A stretch of DNA of 5,386 nt from Pelagibacteraceae bacterium TMED13 (GCA_002167825.1 NHBS01000009.1:2555-7940); one strand, 5' to 3'. Shown: positions 1 through 5,310, counted from the first letter of the stretch. Translations and numbers: made by a program. The notes: generated by a model not told the origin, from the letters alone.

Positions 1-208
1 GTTTGTTCCAAATGTGTTTAATTTTTTTGAATAATAAAAAAGAGGAAAATTTATAAATTAAAAAAATAATAAAAAAATTCTGTTATTTGTAAAAAAATAA
101 GAATATGTTAACTTAATATTATGATTTAGTATGTATATTTAATTAATTTTTAAATATCATCATAATTAAATTTAACAGCAGACTAACCTCTGAATTTATG
201 GAGTAAAT
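1..208. other. AT-rich leader region upstream of the cold-shock gene
   Basis: No gene can be supported here. The first bases could hold the last codons of an upstream plus-strand gene: one frame ends at a TAA at 32-34 and another at a TAA at 54-56. Both are too short to judge. The stretch before the cold-shock gene should contain its promoter and 5' untranslated leader. A TATTAT at 117-122 could be a -10 box, but no convincing -35 box sits at the right distance. A weak four-base-pair hairpin (CAGA 179-182 with TCTG 189-192) lies just ahead of the ribosome-binding site. Leaders of cold-shock genes often regulate translation, but nothing here proves it. Confidence 0.35.
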
Positions 209-415
209 ATGAAAACCGGAAAAGTAAAATGGTTTAATGAAAATAAAGGGTACGGCTTTATAGCGCCTGATGATGGAGAAAAAGATGTTTTTGTCCATTA
301 CACTGCACTAGAAAAAGCCGGTATTAAAAATCTTTCAGAGGGACAAAAAGTATCTTTTGATGTAGCTGAAAATAAAGGTAAATTGGCAGCAGATAATCTT
401 AAAATTTCTGAATAA
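209..415 (+). CDS. cspA: Cold-shock protein, CspA family (single cold-shock domain)
   Basis: This is a 68-residue protein made of one cold-shock domain, the usual length for the family. It is a small cytoplasmic five-stranded beta-barrel that binds single-stranded RNA and DNA and typically acts as an RNA chaperone that melts secondary structure. It opens with the family signature [18 protein letters not shown]1 (KGYGFI) is at residues 13-18 and RNP2 (VFVHY) at 27-31, and both carry the aromatic residues that stack on bases (W8, F9, Y15, F17, F28, H30, Y31). The conserved EGQKVSFDV strand is at 44-52. The start is fixed by GGAG at 200-203, five bases before the ATG. It is followed by a strong hairpin terminator, so it is probably transcribed alone. 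The family is certain. Whether it is truly cold-induced or constitutive cannot be read from the sequence. Confidence 0.97.
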   Translation: MKTGKVKWFNENKGYGFIAPDDGEKDVFVHYTALEKAGIKNLSEGQKVSFDVAENKGKLAADNLKISE

Positions 416-455
416 AGTAAATCTTATTTAAATCTACTTATAAAAATTTTCAAAT

Positions 456-482
456 AAAAAAGGGGGCTTAAGCCCCCTTTCG
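456..482. terminator. Bidirectional rho-independent terminator between cspA and the minus-strand genes
   Basis: A perfect inverted repeat lies at 459-480: AAAGGGGGC, loop TTAA, GCCCCCTTT, giving a nine-base-pair stem with six G-C pairs. It is the most GC-rich spot nearby. On the plus strand it ends cspA, but the T-run is short (TTT then CGTATTTT). On the minus strand the stem is followed by six T's and then ATTTG, which is the better terminator tail. It therefore serves convergent transcripts and probably works best for the minus strand. Confidence 0.92.
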
Positions 483-512
483 TATTTTGACAACATTTCC
501 AAATTCAGCAAA

Positions 513-587
513 TCAACTGAAGATCAAAGGTTGCTCTGATAAAAAGTTAATTAATTTGAAATTGTTTGAATCATAAATACTAGACAT
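513..587 (-). CDS. 24-residue small protein with an exceptional ribosome-binding site
   Basis: This very short ORF begins MSSIYDSNNF and ends LSEQPLIFS before a TGA at 515-513. I do not recognise the peptide. It has no Cys or His, no signal peptide and no obvious membrane span; the middle and end (FKLINFL, PLIFS) are moderately hydrophobic. The case for a real gene is its surroundings. The Shine-Dalgarno AAAGGAGGTGATC at 602-590 matches the 16S 3' end over 13 bases, with GGAGG seven bases from the ATG. A sigma70-like promoter lies upstream, and a strong minus-strand terminator begins 33 bases after the stop codon. Together these describe a transcript of roughly 160 bases. It is not a PQQ precursor (no ExxxY) and not an obvious attenuator leader, since no minus-strand gene follows the terminator in this window. 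It could also be a small RNA whose strong Shine-Dalgarno has another role. Confidence 0.65.
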   Translation of the reverse strand: MSSIYDSNNFKLINFLSEQPLIFS

Positions 588-602
588 CAGATCACCTCCT
601 TT
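588..602 (-). promoter_or_regulatory. Near-complete anti-16S Shine-Dalgarno sequence
   Basis: The plus strand reads GATCACCTCCTTT at 590-602, the same as the 3' end of proteobacterial 16S rRNA. The minus-strand RNA therefore carries its full complement, AAAGGAGGTGATC. The GGAGG core (599-595) is seven bases from the ATG at 587. No other gene in this window has a Shine-Dalgarno longer than about five bases, so this one stands out and fixes the start of the 24-codon ORF. Confidence 0.85.
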
Positions 603-623
603 AAAAAAATTAATATATATAAC

Positions 624-651
624 ATTTTAAGTACGATTAAAAAAAAATCAA
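624..651 (-). promoter_or_regulatory. Candidate sigma70 promoter for the 24-codon ORF
   Basis: Reading the minus strand, TTGATT (651-646) and TAAAAT (629-624) are separated by 16 bases. They match the -35 consensus at four of six bases and the -10 at five of six. Transcription would start near 617, leaving a leader of about 30 bases that contains the strong Shine-Dalgarno. Such matches arise by chance in AT-rich DNA, so this is a candidate only. Confidence 0.4.
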
Positions 652-677
652 TGGGGTAATTTATCTGAACTATACTA

Positions 678-1205
678 TTAATCGAAATGTTCTTCGTAGA
701 AGAACCTTCCATTTTCATAATATTCAATTTTTATCTTTTTTCCCACCTCATCAAAATGAAGCCAGTTAGAATTTGGTTTTCCGTTAAGGTAAGTAACCTC
801 TGACATGACCTCACCATTTTTGTGAAATGTTCTAAATAAACCATCTTCTTCTATACCCTCATGATAGTTTAGTTTCCAATAAATTGATCCATTTTCATGA
901 AATTCAGTCCACTGTCCATGTTGCCTACCTTCTTTAAAAACGCCAGACATTAAAATATTACCATTTTCGTAAAAACTTTTAAACACTCCGTGTTGCATAC
1001 CATTTTCAAAATTATCTATTAATGATAGTTTTCCTGAAGGGTGATAGTTTTTTAATACTCCACTAAAGGGTTTTTGGTCAGATTTCTTGAGAAAAAGATC
1101 TCCTTTTCTAACTAGTTGATTCCAAGAATCCAACTCTTCAGACGAGAGGTTCGCCCCTAAAATAAAAATGGTAAGAAATAATGTTTTTAAAAAAACTATT
1201 AACAT
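678..1205 (-). CDS. Exported MORN_2 / YwqK-type repeat protein
   Basis: A 175-residue protein with an N-terminal signal peptide (residues about 1-18, likely cut after LGA; there is no lipobox Cys). It is followed by a string of repeats starting near residues 54, 79, 103, 128 and 152, with a period of 24-25. Each has the pattern (Y/H)xxxG then a beta-hairpin and (N/E)G, for example YENGN, HENGS and HKNGE, with linking HGVFKSF, HGQWTEF and DGLFRTF. This is the MORN-like repeat family often labelled 'toxin-antitoxin system YwqK family antitoxin'. That label is inherited and no toxin is nearby, so an antitoxin role should not be assumed. The segment LVRKGDLFLKK..PFSG at 31-49 is also typical of the family's N-terminus. 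It is probably periplasmic or surface-associated, and its substrate is unknown. The ATG at 1205 has no clear Shine-Dalgarno. It lies 55 bases after the barrel gene on the same strand, so co-transcription is plausible. Confidence 0.85.
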   Translation of the reverse strand: MLIVFLKTLFLTIFILGANLSSEELDSWNQLVRKGDLFLKKSDQKPFSGVLKNYHPSGKLSLIDNFENGMQHGVFKSFYENGNILMSGVFKEGRQHGQWTEFHENGSIYWKLNYHEGIEEDGLFRTFHKNGEVMSEVTYLNGKPNSNWLHFDEVGKKIKIEYYENGRFFYEEHFD

Positions 1206-1260
1206 ATTATTAATTTTACGCTTACTTAAATCTTTTCAATGATTAAATACTTTGAAACAC

Positions 1261-2290
1261 TTAAAAAGCATATTGCCACCCTAAAACTATCTTATAGCTC
1301 TCCCCCATTTGAATACCTTGGTATCTTTGATGAATTGGGACTAAAAACTCAAAACCTAATCTGTTGTTCTTTAGAAAATCCTGATGATTAATAAAATTCA
1401 GCCCTATGCCTAAATTAAATTTTTGATAACCGTGATTATATGAATCCATGACTGGGCTCATTCTTTTATTCATTTCATTATCTGAACCACTCATTTTATC
1501 TTTATAATTATAAGAAAGTTTAACAGAACCGCTCAACTCATTAAAAATTCTATAGGACATCCACAAATTTAAATCTAATTCTTTACCATGTTTATAACCT
1601 TTTGAATTATTTCCTGATGCAGGTAGTTTGAAATGTATCTGTTCTCCAAATCTAAATTTTTTTATTATGTTTACATTATTTATTAAAAAATATGGGTCAA
1701 ATTTACCAGTTCCATTTTGCATTCCATATCCTAATCTTGCGTTATTTGATACCGGAGTTCTGCCTCTTTTATCAATACTCCCAGTGGGCAAGCTTAATCC
1801 TATTAAAAAACTATTTTTCCAATTGATTTCATTAAGCAATGTAATTGAACCTGACACTTTTAAATCTCCAAAACCCGATGAATTTACATCAAAATTTGCT
1901 CCGCCTGCCATTCTCATTCTTTGTTGAGTCATTTCTTTTTCTAAAAAGCTATTCATCAACATAATTGTCAACCTATCAGAAGGAGCATACATTAAACCAA
2001 ACATATGCATATCCATAGACATTGATCTTGGTGCATTCATATAAGAGCCTGAACCATCAGAAGCCGCATTTGGTGCACTCATAACAATATCTGTTGAAAG
2101 TTTTTTATTATTATTAAATAATTTACCTATCTGCATGTTCATAAATCTATATGAAAACATAACTTCGTTTTTTTTTGTGAGTATGATCTCCCATAACAGA
2201 AATTGGTGCATGTGAATCTGGTAGCTGAATGCTATCAGCAAATGCCTTATGAAATTGAAATATCATAAATAAGATTGTGATTATAGCCAT
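1261..2290 (-). CDS. Met-rich outer-membrane beta-barrel ('transporter', phenol_MetA_deg-like), frameshifted near its N-terminus
   Basis: The intact product would be 342 residues. Translation should start at the ATG at 2290-2288, six bases after a good Shine-Dalgarno (AGGAG, core 2300-2297). The signal peptide ends AFA before D19. The N-terminus runs ..PDSHAPISVMGDHTHKK and then hits an A9 run (2176-2168 on the minus strand). With nine A's the frame ends at a TAG 12 codons after GDHTH. With eight, it continues NEVMFSYRFMNMQIG into the rest. The remainder has alternating barrel strands, MYAPSDRLT, SGFGDLKVSG, a GLSLPTG strand and a terminal WQYAF whose final Phe suits BAM-mediated insertion. 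Met/His-rich stretches occur at 90-96 (MSMDMHM) and 120-127. Homologues are annotated as putative transporters and often begin with a DHxHKK(G/N)E motif; the substrate is unknown and metal handling is my guess. An ATG at 2241 would remove the signal peptide and begin with out-of-frame residues, so it is not the natural start. Confidence 0.85.
2168..2176 (-). other. A9 homopolymer causing a one-base frameshift in the barrel gene
   Basis: The minus strand reads CAC, nine A's, CGAAGTTATG. Removing one A joins the Shine-Dalgarno-backed signal-peptide frame (..GDHTHKK) directly to NEVMFSYRFM and the whole barrel. The break could be an assembly indel in a homopolymer, a phase-variable tract, a site corrected by polymerase slippage, or a recent inactivating mutation. 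The rest of the gene is uninterrupted, which argues against long-standing decay. Confidence 0.9.
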
Positions 2291-2328
2291 AATCTTCTCC
2301 TAAGTTTGATTGTTATTTTCTTTGAAAA

Positions 2329-2613
2329 CTAAACTAAGTATTTAGGAGGAGCATTTGACTTAGGTTCAATTTTAAAACAAAAGTAAAATTTTTTTATTTT
2401 TGATGAATTATCGTCCATAAAGAGAAGATAACTAAAGATATAATCAAGGCTCAACACTTTGGATTCAATTCCCTTCGATATACAATGAAGCTCACAGGAA
2501 CTATCTTTTTTTTCTTCTGAACTACATATGTTAGGGTCCATTATTGGAGGTGAAGCAGATAAAGAAGCTTGAATACCCAATAAATAAAGTAAAAAAGTAA
2601 AAACTATTTTCAT
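2329..2613 (-). CDS. Small exported Cys/His protein, possibly DUF2946-like
   Basis: A 94-residue protein with a clear signal peptide (residues 1-20, MKIVFTFLLYLLG..SLSA, cut after LSA). The mature part begins SPPIMDPNIC and has Cys at 30, 40, 44 and 79, with a CELHC motif at 40-44, and ends in SNAPPKYLV. The export signal, the Cys/His cluster soon after it and the PP near the C-terminus resemble DUF2946 proteins. Those are short periplasmic proteins often found beside metal- or haem-related outer-membrane genes. I base this on overall shape, not a firm match. It lies 38 bases ahead of the barrel gene on the same strand and probably belongs to the same transcript. No strong Shine-Dalgarno precedes the ATG. 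It may bind copper or another soft metal, or carry a disulphide; this is inference. Confidence 0.72.
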   Translation of the reverse strand: MKIVFTFLLYLLGIQASLSASPPIMDPNICSSEEKKDSSCELHCISKGIESKVLSLDYIFSYLLFMDDNSSKIKKFYFCFKIEPKSNAPPKYLV

Positions 2614-2680
2614 TGTAAGTAACTTATATTAAATTTTTTTATTAATACACTGACATTTTAATTTTTAATCAAAATTTATT

Positions 2681-3496
2681 TTAGTTTTTGATCTTTGTAA
2701 AAAATAACTGCTGATCGTTTATTTTATAAGAATTAATTTTTTCTTTTGTCTTTTCATCAAGCAACCAATTTACAAACTTCTCTGACTCATAATATTTTAC
2801 ATTAGGACACTTTTCAGGGTTTATAGGTATCACTCCGTAAAAATTATACAATAAAGGTTCATTTTCAACTAATATACCATGGTTCCTTTTATTTTTAAAA
2901 CTTATCCAGGTTGCTCTATCAGTTATTAAGTAAGCATTTTTATTAACTGCCATATTTAACGAGGCACCCATCCCTTGTCCGATAGACAAATACCATTTAT
3001 GAGTTTGTGGATTTGGGATAAAATTAATCTTATTCCATAGGCTTAGTTCTTTTTTGTTTGTACCACTATCATCTCCTCTTGATATAAAAAGAAGCTCATT
3101 GTTATGAATATTTTCCAAAGCACTTTCTATTGAGATATTATTTGTAAGCAAAGTCGGATCAGACTTAGGGCCGACTAAGATATAATCATTATACATGAAC
3201 TCTTTTCTGTATAAACCAAATCCACTGTCTATTAATTTAAGCTCAGACTCCTTATGGTGTGCAATTAGAATATCAGCATCACAATTTTCAGAATTTTTGA
3301 TTGCCTGACCCGTTCCAACTGCAACAACTCTAACCTCAATATTAAATTTTTTTTTAAATTCTGGTAGTAAGAAGTTATAAAAACCAGAATCTCTAGTGGA
3401 TGTAGTTGACTGCAAAATGAGAAAGTCGTTAGAATTTAAATTAGTAAAAATCATTGAGAAAACGATGATTATAAAATGAGAAATTCTTATTACCAT
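2681..3496 (-). CDS. tupA: TupA-like tungstate/molybdate ABC-transporter substrate-binding protein
   Basis: A 271-residue periplasmic binding protein with an N-terminal signal sequence (about residues 1-22). The TupA motifs appear in order: STTSTRDSGF (30-39), VGTGQAI (60-66) followed by CDADILIAHH (72-81), FMYNDYILVGPKSDP (100-114), FISRGDDSGTNKKE (137-150), YLSIGQGMG (169-177) and ITDRATW. Known TupA proteins bind tungstate, or less selectively molybdate, through Ser/Thr main-chain contacts and an Arg, and deliver it to the TupB permease and TupC ATPase for pterin-cofactor enzymes. The Ser/Thr of the first motif and the Arg of SRGDDSG (R140) are present. No permease or ATPase gene is in this window. 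The next gene downstream on this strand is a small exported protein, so the transporter partners must be elsewhere if they exist. It is divergent from the hydrolase gene, with 49 bases between the two start codons. Confidence 0.92.
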   Translation of the reverse strand: MVIRISHFIIIVFSMIFTNLNSNDFLILQSTTSTRDSGFYNFLLPEFKKKFNIEVRVVAVGTGQAIKNSENCDADILIAHHKESELKLIDSGFGLYRKEFMYNDYILVGPKSDPTLLTNNISIESALENIHNNELLFISRGDDSGTNKKELSLWNKINFIPNPQTHKWYLSIGQGMGASLNMAVNKNAYLITDRATWISFKNKRNHGILVENEPLLYNFYGVIPINPEKCPNVKYYESEKFVNWLLDEKTKEKINSYKINDQQLFFTKIKN

Positions 3497-3538
3497 TTGT
3501 AAAATTTATATTGGATTATTTTTTTTTTTCATGTAGTG

Positions 3539-3544
3539 ATTATA
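3539..3544 (-). promoter_or_regulatory. Candidate -10 box for tupA
   Basis: The minus strand carries a perfect TATAAT at 3544-3539 in the divergent gap. It would start transcription near 3532 and give tupA a leader of about 36 bases. No good -35 box is seen 17 bases upstream (TGAAAT at best), and that position lies inside the divergent hydrolase gene. This is a weak candidate. Confidence 0.25.
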
Positions 3545-3545
3545 T

Positions 3546-4469
3546 ATGATGTTTCGCAACCATTTCACTTACTTACTTTTATTATTAATTTCTATTTTTG
3601 CAACAAAATCATTTTCTTTTGATTTAAAAAAAGTTGAAGATGGAATTTATGTTCATTTTGGTCTTCAAGAAGATACTAATAAAATTAATAAAGGCGATAT
3701 AGCAAACATTGGTTTTATTGTAGGAGATAATTCTATATTAGTCATTGACACTGGTGGAACTCCAAGAATTGGTGAGGCCTTTTATAAAAAAATTAAAGAA
3801 ATTTCAAATCTTCCAATATCCTATATTGTTATAACTCATTCACATCCTGACCATTACTTTGGTACAAATATATTTATCGATGGTTCAACTGAAATAATTG
3901 GTCATAAAAAGCTTCAAAGATCCCTTGATGCAAATTTCGAGTTTTATAAAAATCTTCAATTAGTAAATACACGAGATCAATCTGTAAAAAAGTTTAATAA
4001 TTTTAAAATTACTAAATTTGTTGATGTTAATAAAAACTTAAGTATTGATTTAGGAAATAGAATCATTGAGATACAGGCATGGCAAAGTGGACATACAGAT
4101 AATGATTTATCAATTATAGATAAAAAAACAAAGACACTTTGGACTGAAAATATTTTTATTAAAAGAACTCCCTCAATCCGAGCAAGTATTAAAGGGTGGA
4201 AAAAAAACCTCAAAGAAACTAGTAAATTAGATATAAATTTGATTATCCCTGGTCATGGCCCTGTAAAAGAAAAAAATGAAGCCCTAAAACCAATGTTATC
4301 TTATTTCGATCGTTTGATAGATAACACTCGAAAGTTTCATGAAAAAAATTTTTCTCTGTCGAAAGCAATAGAAACTTTTCCCAAAGAAAATAAAGAAAAC
4401 TGGCTTCTTTATAATATTTATCACCCTTCTAACATTACAAAAGTTTATACGGAATTAGAATGGGAATAG
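3546..4469 (+). CDS. Exported metallo-beta-lactamase-fold hydrolase, SoxH/quinoprotein-relay type, lacking the usual bridging Asp
   Basis: A 307-residue protein with a signal peptide (MFRNHFTYLLLLLISIF.., cut after about S24), so it acts in the periplasm. The opening ..VEDGIYVHFGLQED...KGDIANIGFIVGD..LVIDTGG (residues 30-71) is typical of the SoxH-like 'quinoprotein relay system zinc metallohydrolase' group. Zinc ligands are seen: HSHPDH at 98-103, H183 in SGHTDND and H237 in IIPGHGPV. The position normally filled by the metal-bridging Asp (TGD[LF] after the GHT strand) reads WTENIF (199-204), so it is Glu or Asn, and the segment seems one residue short. The protein may bind one metal or have changed chemistry. 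Relatives occur near PQQ-dependent dehydrogenases or sulphur-oxidation genes, none of which is visible here. Two ATGs (3546 and 3549) are possible starts, with little Shine-Dalgarno for either. It is followed by small same-strand ORFs. Confidence 0.88.
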   Translation: MMFRNHFTYLLLLLISIFATKSFSFDLKKVEDGIYVHFGLQEDTNKINKGDIANIGFIVGDNSILVIDTGGTPRIGEAFYKKIKEISNLPISYIVITHSHPDHYFGTNIFIDGSTEIIGHKKLQRSLDANFEFYKNLQLVNTRDQSVKKFNNFKITKFVDVNKNLSIDLGNRIIEIQAWQSGHTDNDLSIIDKKTKTLWTENIFIKRTPSIRASIKGWKKNLKETSKLDINLIIPGHGPVKEKNEALKPMLSYFDRLIDNTRKFHEKNFSLSKAIETFPKENKENWLLYNIYHPSNITKVYTELEWE

Positions 4470-4504
4470 TTTAACAAATTTATAGTATTGACGTTTATAT
4501 AATC

Positions 4505-4660
4505 ATGCTTACTGAATTTTTTGAATTTTTTATTTATTTGAATATCGTTCTTTCTATTTCAATTCTCATATTCGTTATTATTTCAAAAGCTAGGGAGCCA
4601 GAAAAATTTCCTGATAATTTTAACAAAAAGTATATAATAAAATCACGTCTCAAATTTTAA
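4505..4660 (+). CDS. 51-residue single-span membrane protein
   Basis: A short ORF beginning MLTEFFEFFIYLNIVLS and ending ..KSRLKF. One hydrophobic segment (about residues 5-27, rich in I, L, V and F) is followed by a polar tail with several Lys/Arg (KAREPEKF.., KKYIIKSRLKF). The positive tail suggests it stays on the cytoplasmic side. I do not recognise a family. It starts 36 bases after the hydrolase stop with no clear Shine-Dalgarno. The hydrophobic-then-basic layout is more protein-like than a random AT-rich frame, but codon-biased chance ORFs are common at this base composition. Confidence 0.5.
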   Translation: MLTEFFEFFIYLNIVLSISILIFVIISKAREPEKFPDNFNKKYIIKSRLKF

Positions 4661-4676
4661 AAAAATTAAAAATTGT

Positions 4677-4703
4677 TTACTAAATTTTAATAGTTACTAA
4701 ATT
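4677..4703. repeat. Short direct repeat TTACTAAATT x2 ahead of the coiled-coil gene
   Basis: TTACTAAATT occurs at 4677-4686 and again at 4694-4703, with starts 17 bases apart, just before the ATG at 4710. Direct repeats of this spacing could bind a dimeric regulator. The bases are almost all A/T, so chance is a good alternative. Confidence 0.4.
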
Positions 4704-4709
4704 AATAAT

Positions 4710-4883
4710 ATGAAAAAGATGAATGATTTAGAAAAAATTGAAATACTTGAAGACAAAATTGATAAATTACAAAGATCAGTGAATAAATTAGAAAAAAAAC
4801 TATCTGACCATATCAAATTTATAGACAAAGTATATGAACCTCTGAGAAATCCTATATCAAAAATTAAAAATTTTTTTGGTTGA
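4710..4883 (+). CDS. 57-residue coiled-coil small protein
   Basis: This ORF starts MKKMNDLEKIEILEDKI and carries heptad-like hydrophobics in a charged helix (L7, I10, L13, I17, L20, V24, L27, L31), then HIKFIDKVYEPLRNPISK and a terminal IKNFFG. The helix should form a coiled coil, perhaps an oligomer. The second half with its Pro residues looks like a conserved non-helical tail. As far as I recall, similar small proteins ending in (V/I)YEPL(R/K)NP..KIK.FF occur in SAR11-type genomes; I give no named family. The stop codon overlaps the start of the DUF3147-like gene, which suggests translational coupling and a shared function or regulation. There is a second in-frame ATG at 4719. Confidence 0.72.
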   Translation: MKKMNDLEKIEILEDKIDKLQRSVNKLEKKLSDHIKFIDKVYEPLRNPISKIKNFFG

Positions 4884-5223
4884 TGAATTGCTGTTTCTAG
4901 TTAAAGTCATTTTTTCAGCCATAATATTATCTTTCGCAAGTTGGTTGTCTTTTAAAAAACCAATATTAGCTGGTTTTATTGTTTCTCTCCCATTAGTTAG
5001 TCTTGTTACAATTCTTTTTTCATATGTTGAACATAAGGATATTGATAAAACGGTGAGTTTTGCAAAAAGTATTTTTGTTGGTGTTCCAATTTCCCTAATG
5101 TTCTTTATACCTTTTCTTTTCTCCAAACAGTTAAACCTTAGTTTTTTTCAGGCTTATTTTTTAGGAATAGTTATTTTAATAGTTGGTTATTTTATTCATA
5201 AAAATATTACAAATTTATTATGA
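4876..5223 (+). CDS. DUF3147-like integral membrane protein (TTG start)
   Basis: A hydrophobic protein of 115 residues with four predicted membrane segments: about residues 5-24, 28-48, 62-83 and 90-109. The loop (K/S)xxPILAGFIVSLPLVSLVTILFSYVEHKDIDK and then SFAKSIFVGVPISLMFFIPF closely follows the DUF3147 layout (SPLLGAL..SLPLVSLL..YxETxDxEK..ARSIFWLVxPSLxFF). The function of that family is unknown; it is assumed to sit in the inner membrane. No ATG starts this frame. The candidates are TTG at 4876, overlapping the upstream gene by eight bases, or TTG at 4888. An ATG at 4883, in a classic TGATG stop-start, is out of frame by one base and ends after five codons. A one-base error there is possible. 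Confidence 0.75.
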   Translation: MVDELLFLVKVIFSAIILSFASWLSFKKPILAGFIVSLPLVSLVTILFSYVEHKDIDKTVSFAKSIFVGVPISLMFFIPFLFSKQLNLSFFQAYFLGIVILIVGYFIHKNITNLL

Positions 5224-5229
5224 TCTAAA

Positions 5230-5310
5230 ATGTACGAGTTTTTAAGACTTATAATATATATTTCGTTATTTATTACACTCCTAACAATTTTATTTTATTT
5301 TTTTAAATAA
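5230..5310 (+). CDS. 26-residue single-span membrane micro-ORF
   Basis: This ORF starts six bases after the DUF3147-like stop, begins MYEFLRLIIYISLF and ends LFYFFK. Apart from the first residues and the final Lys it is one continuous hydrophobic helix, like known single-span micro-proteins. The closeness to the upstream gene would allow translational re-initiation. There is no Shine-Dalgarno, and T-rich DNA easily encodes such a string by chance, so this is only a candidate. Confidence 0.3.
   Translation: MYEFLRLIIYISLFITLLTILFYFFK

Noticed and set aside
513..587. 24-residue peptide as a PQQ precursor (PqqA), tempting because the hydrolase belongs to a quinoprotein-linked group.
   Set aside because: PqqA needs a Glu and Tyr in ExxxY spacing, which is absent, and no other pqq gene is visible.
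590..602. GATCACCTCCTTT on the plus strand as the tail of a 16S rRNA gene or an attachment site.
   Set aside because: No rRNA sequence lies upstream of it. It is fully explained as the Shine-Dalgarno of the minus-strand 24-codon ORF.
611..651. Similarity between the leader of the 24-codon ORF and the gap at 2614-2680 (TTGATT, TTAAAATGT, TATTAAT on the minus strand in both).
   Set aside because: Spacings differ between the elements and all are A/T-rich, so shared regulation is not supported without conservation data.
678..1205. MORN-repeat protein as an antitoxin of a toxin-antitoxin pair.
   Set aside because: The 'YwqK antitoxin' label is inherited. This protein is exported and has no adjacent toxin-like gene; the 24-residue ORF is not hydrophobic enough to argue for a type I toxin.
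1628..1927. 99-codon plus-strand ORF opposite the barrel gene.
   Set aside because: It is an antisense shadow of a well-supported barrel coding region, with no ribosome-binding site or family resemblance.
2218..2241. ATG at 2241 as the start of the barrel protein.
   Set aside because: Its first 22 or so residues (MLIAFSYQIHM..) are an out-of-frame reading of the real signal-peptide region, which has a good Shine-Dalgarno and an AFA cleavage site in another frame.
3977..4213. 78-codon minus-strand ORF opposite the hydrolase gene.
   Set aside because: It is an antisense shadow of conserved hydrolase motifs.
4497..4505. TATAATC directly before an ATG here, again at 5353-5359, and ATATAATCA on the minus strand at 3545-3537, as a shared promoter.
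   Set aside because: For the first two, a -10 box one base from the ATG would start transcription inside the ORF, and no -35 box is at the right distance. In DNA this AT-rich the repeat is expected by chance.
4857..5126. 89-codon minus-strand ORF opposite the DUF3147-like gene.
   Set aside because: It is an antisense shadow; the plus-strand reading has membrane segments and family motifs.
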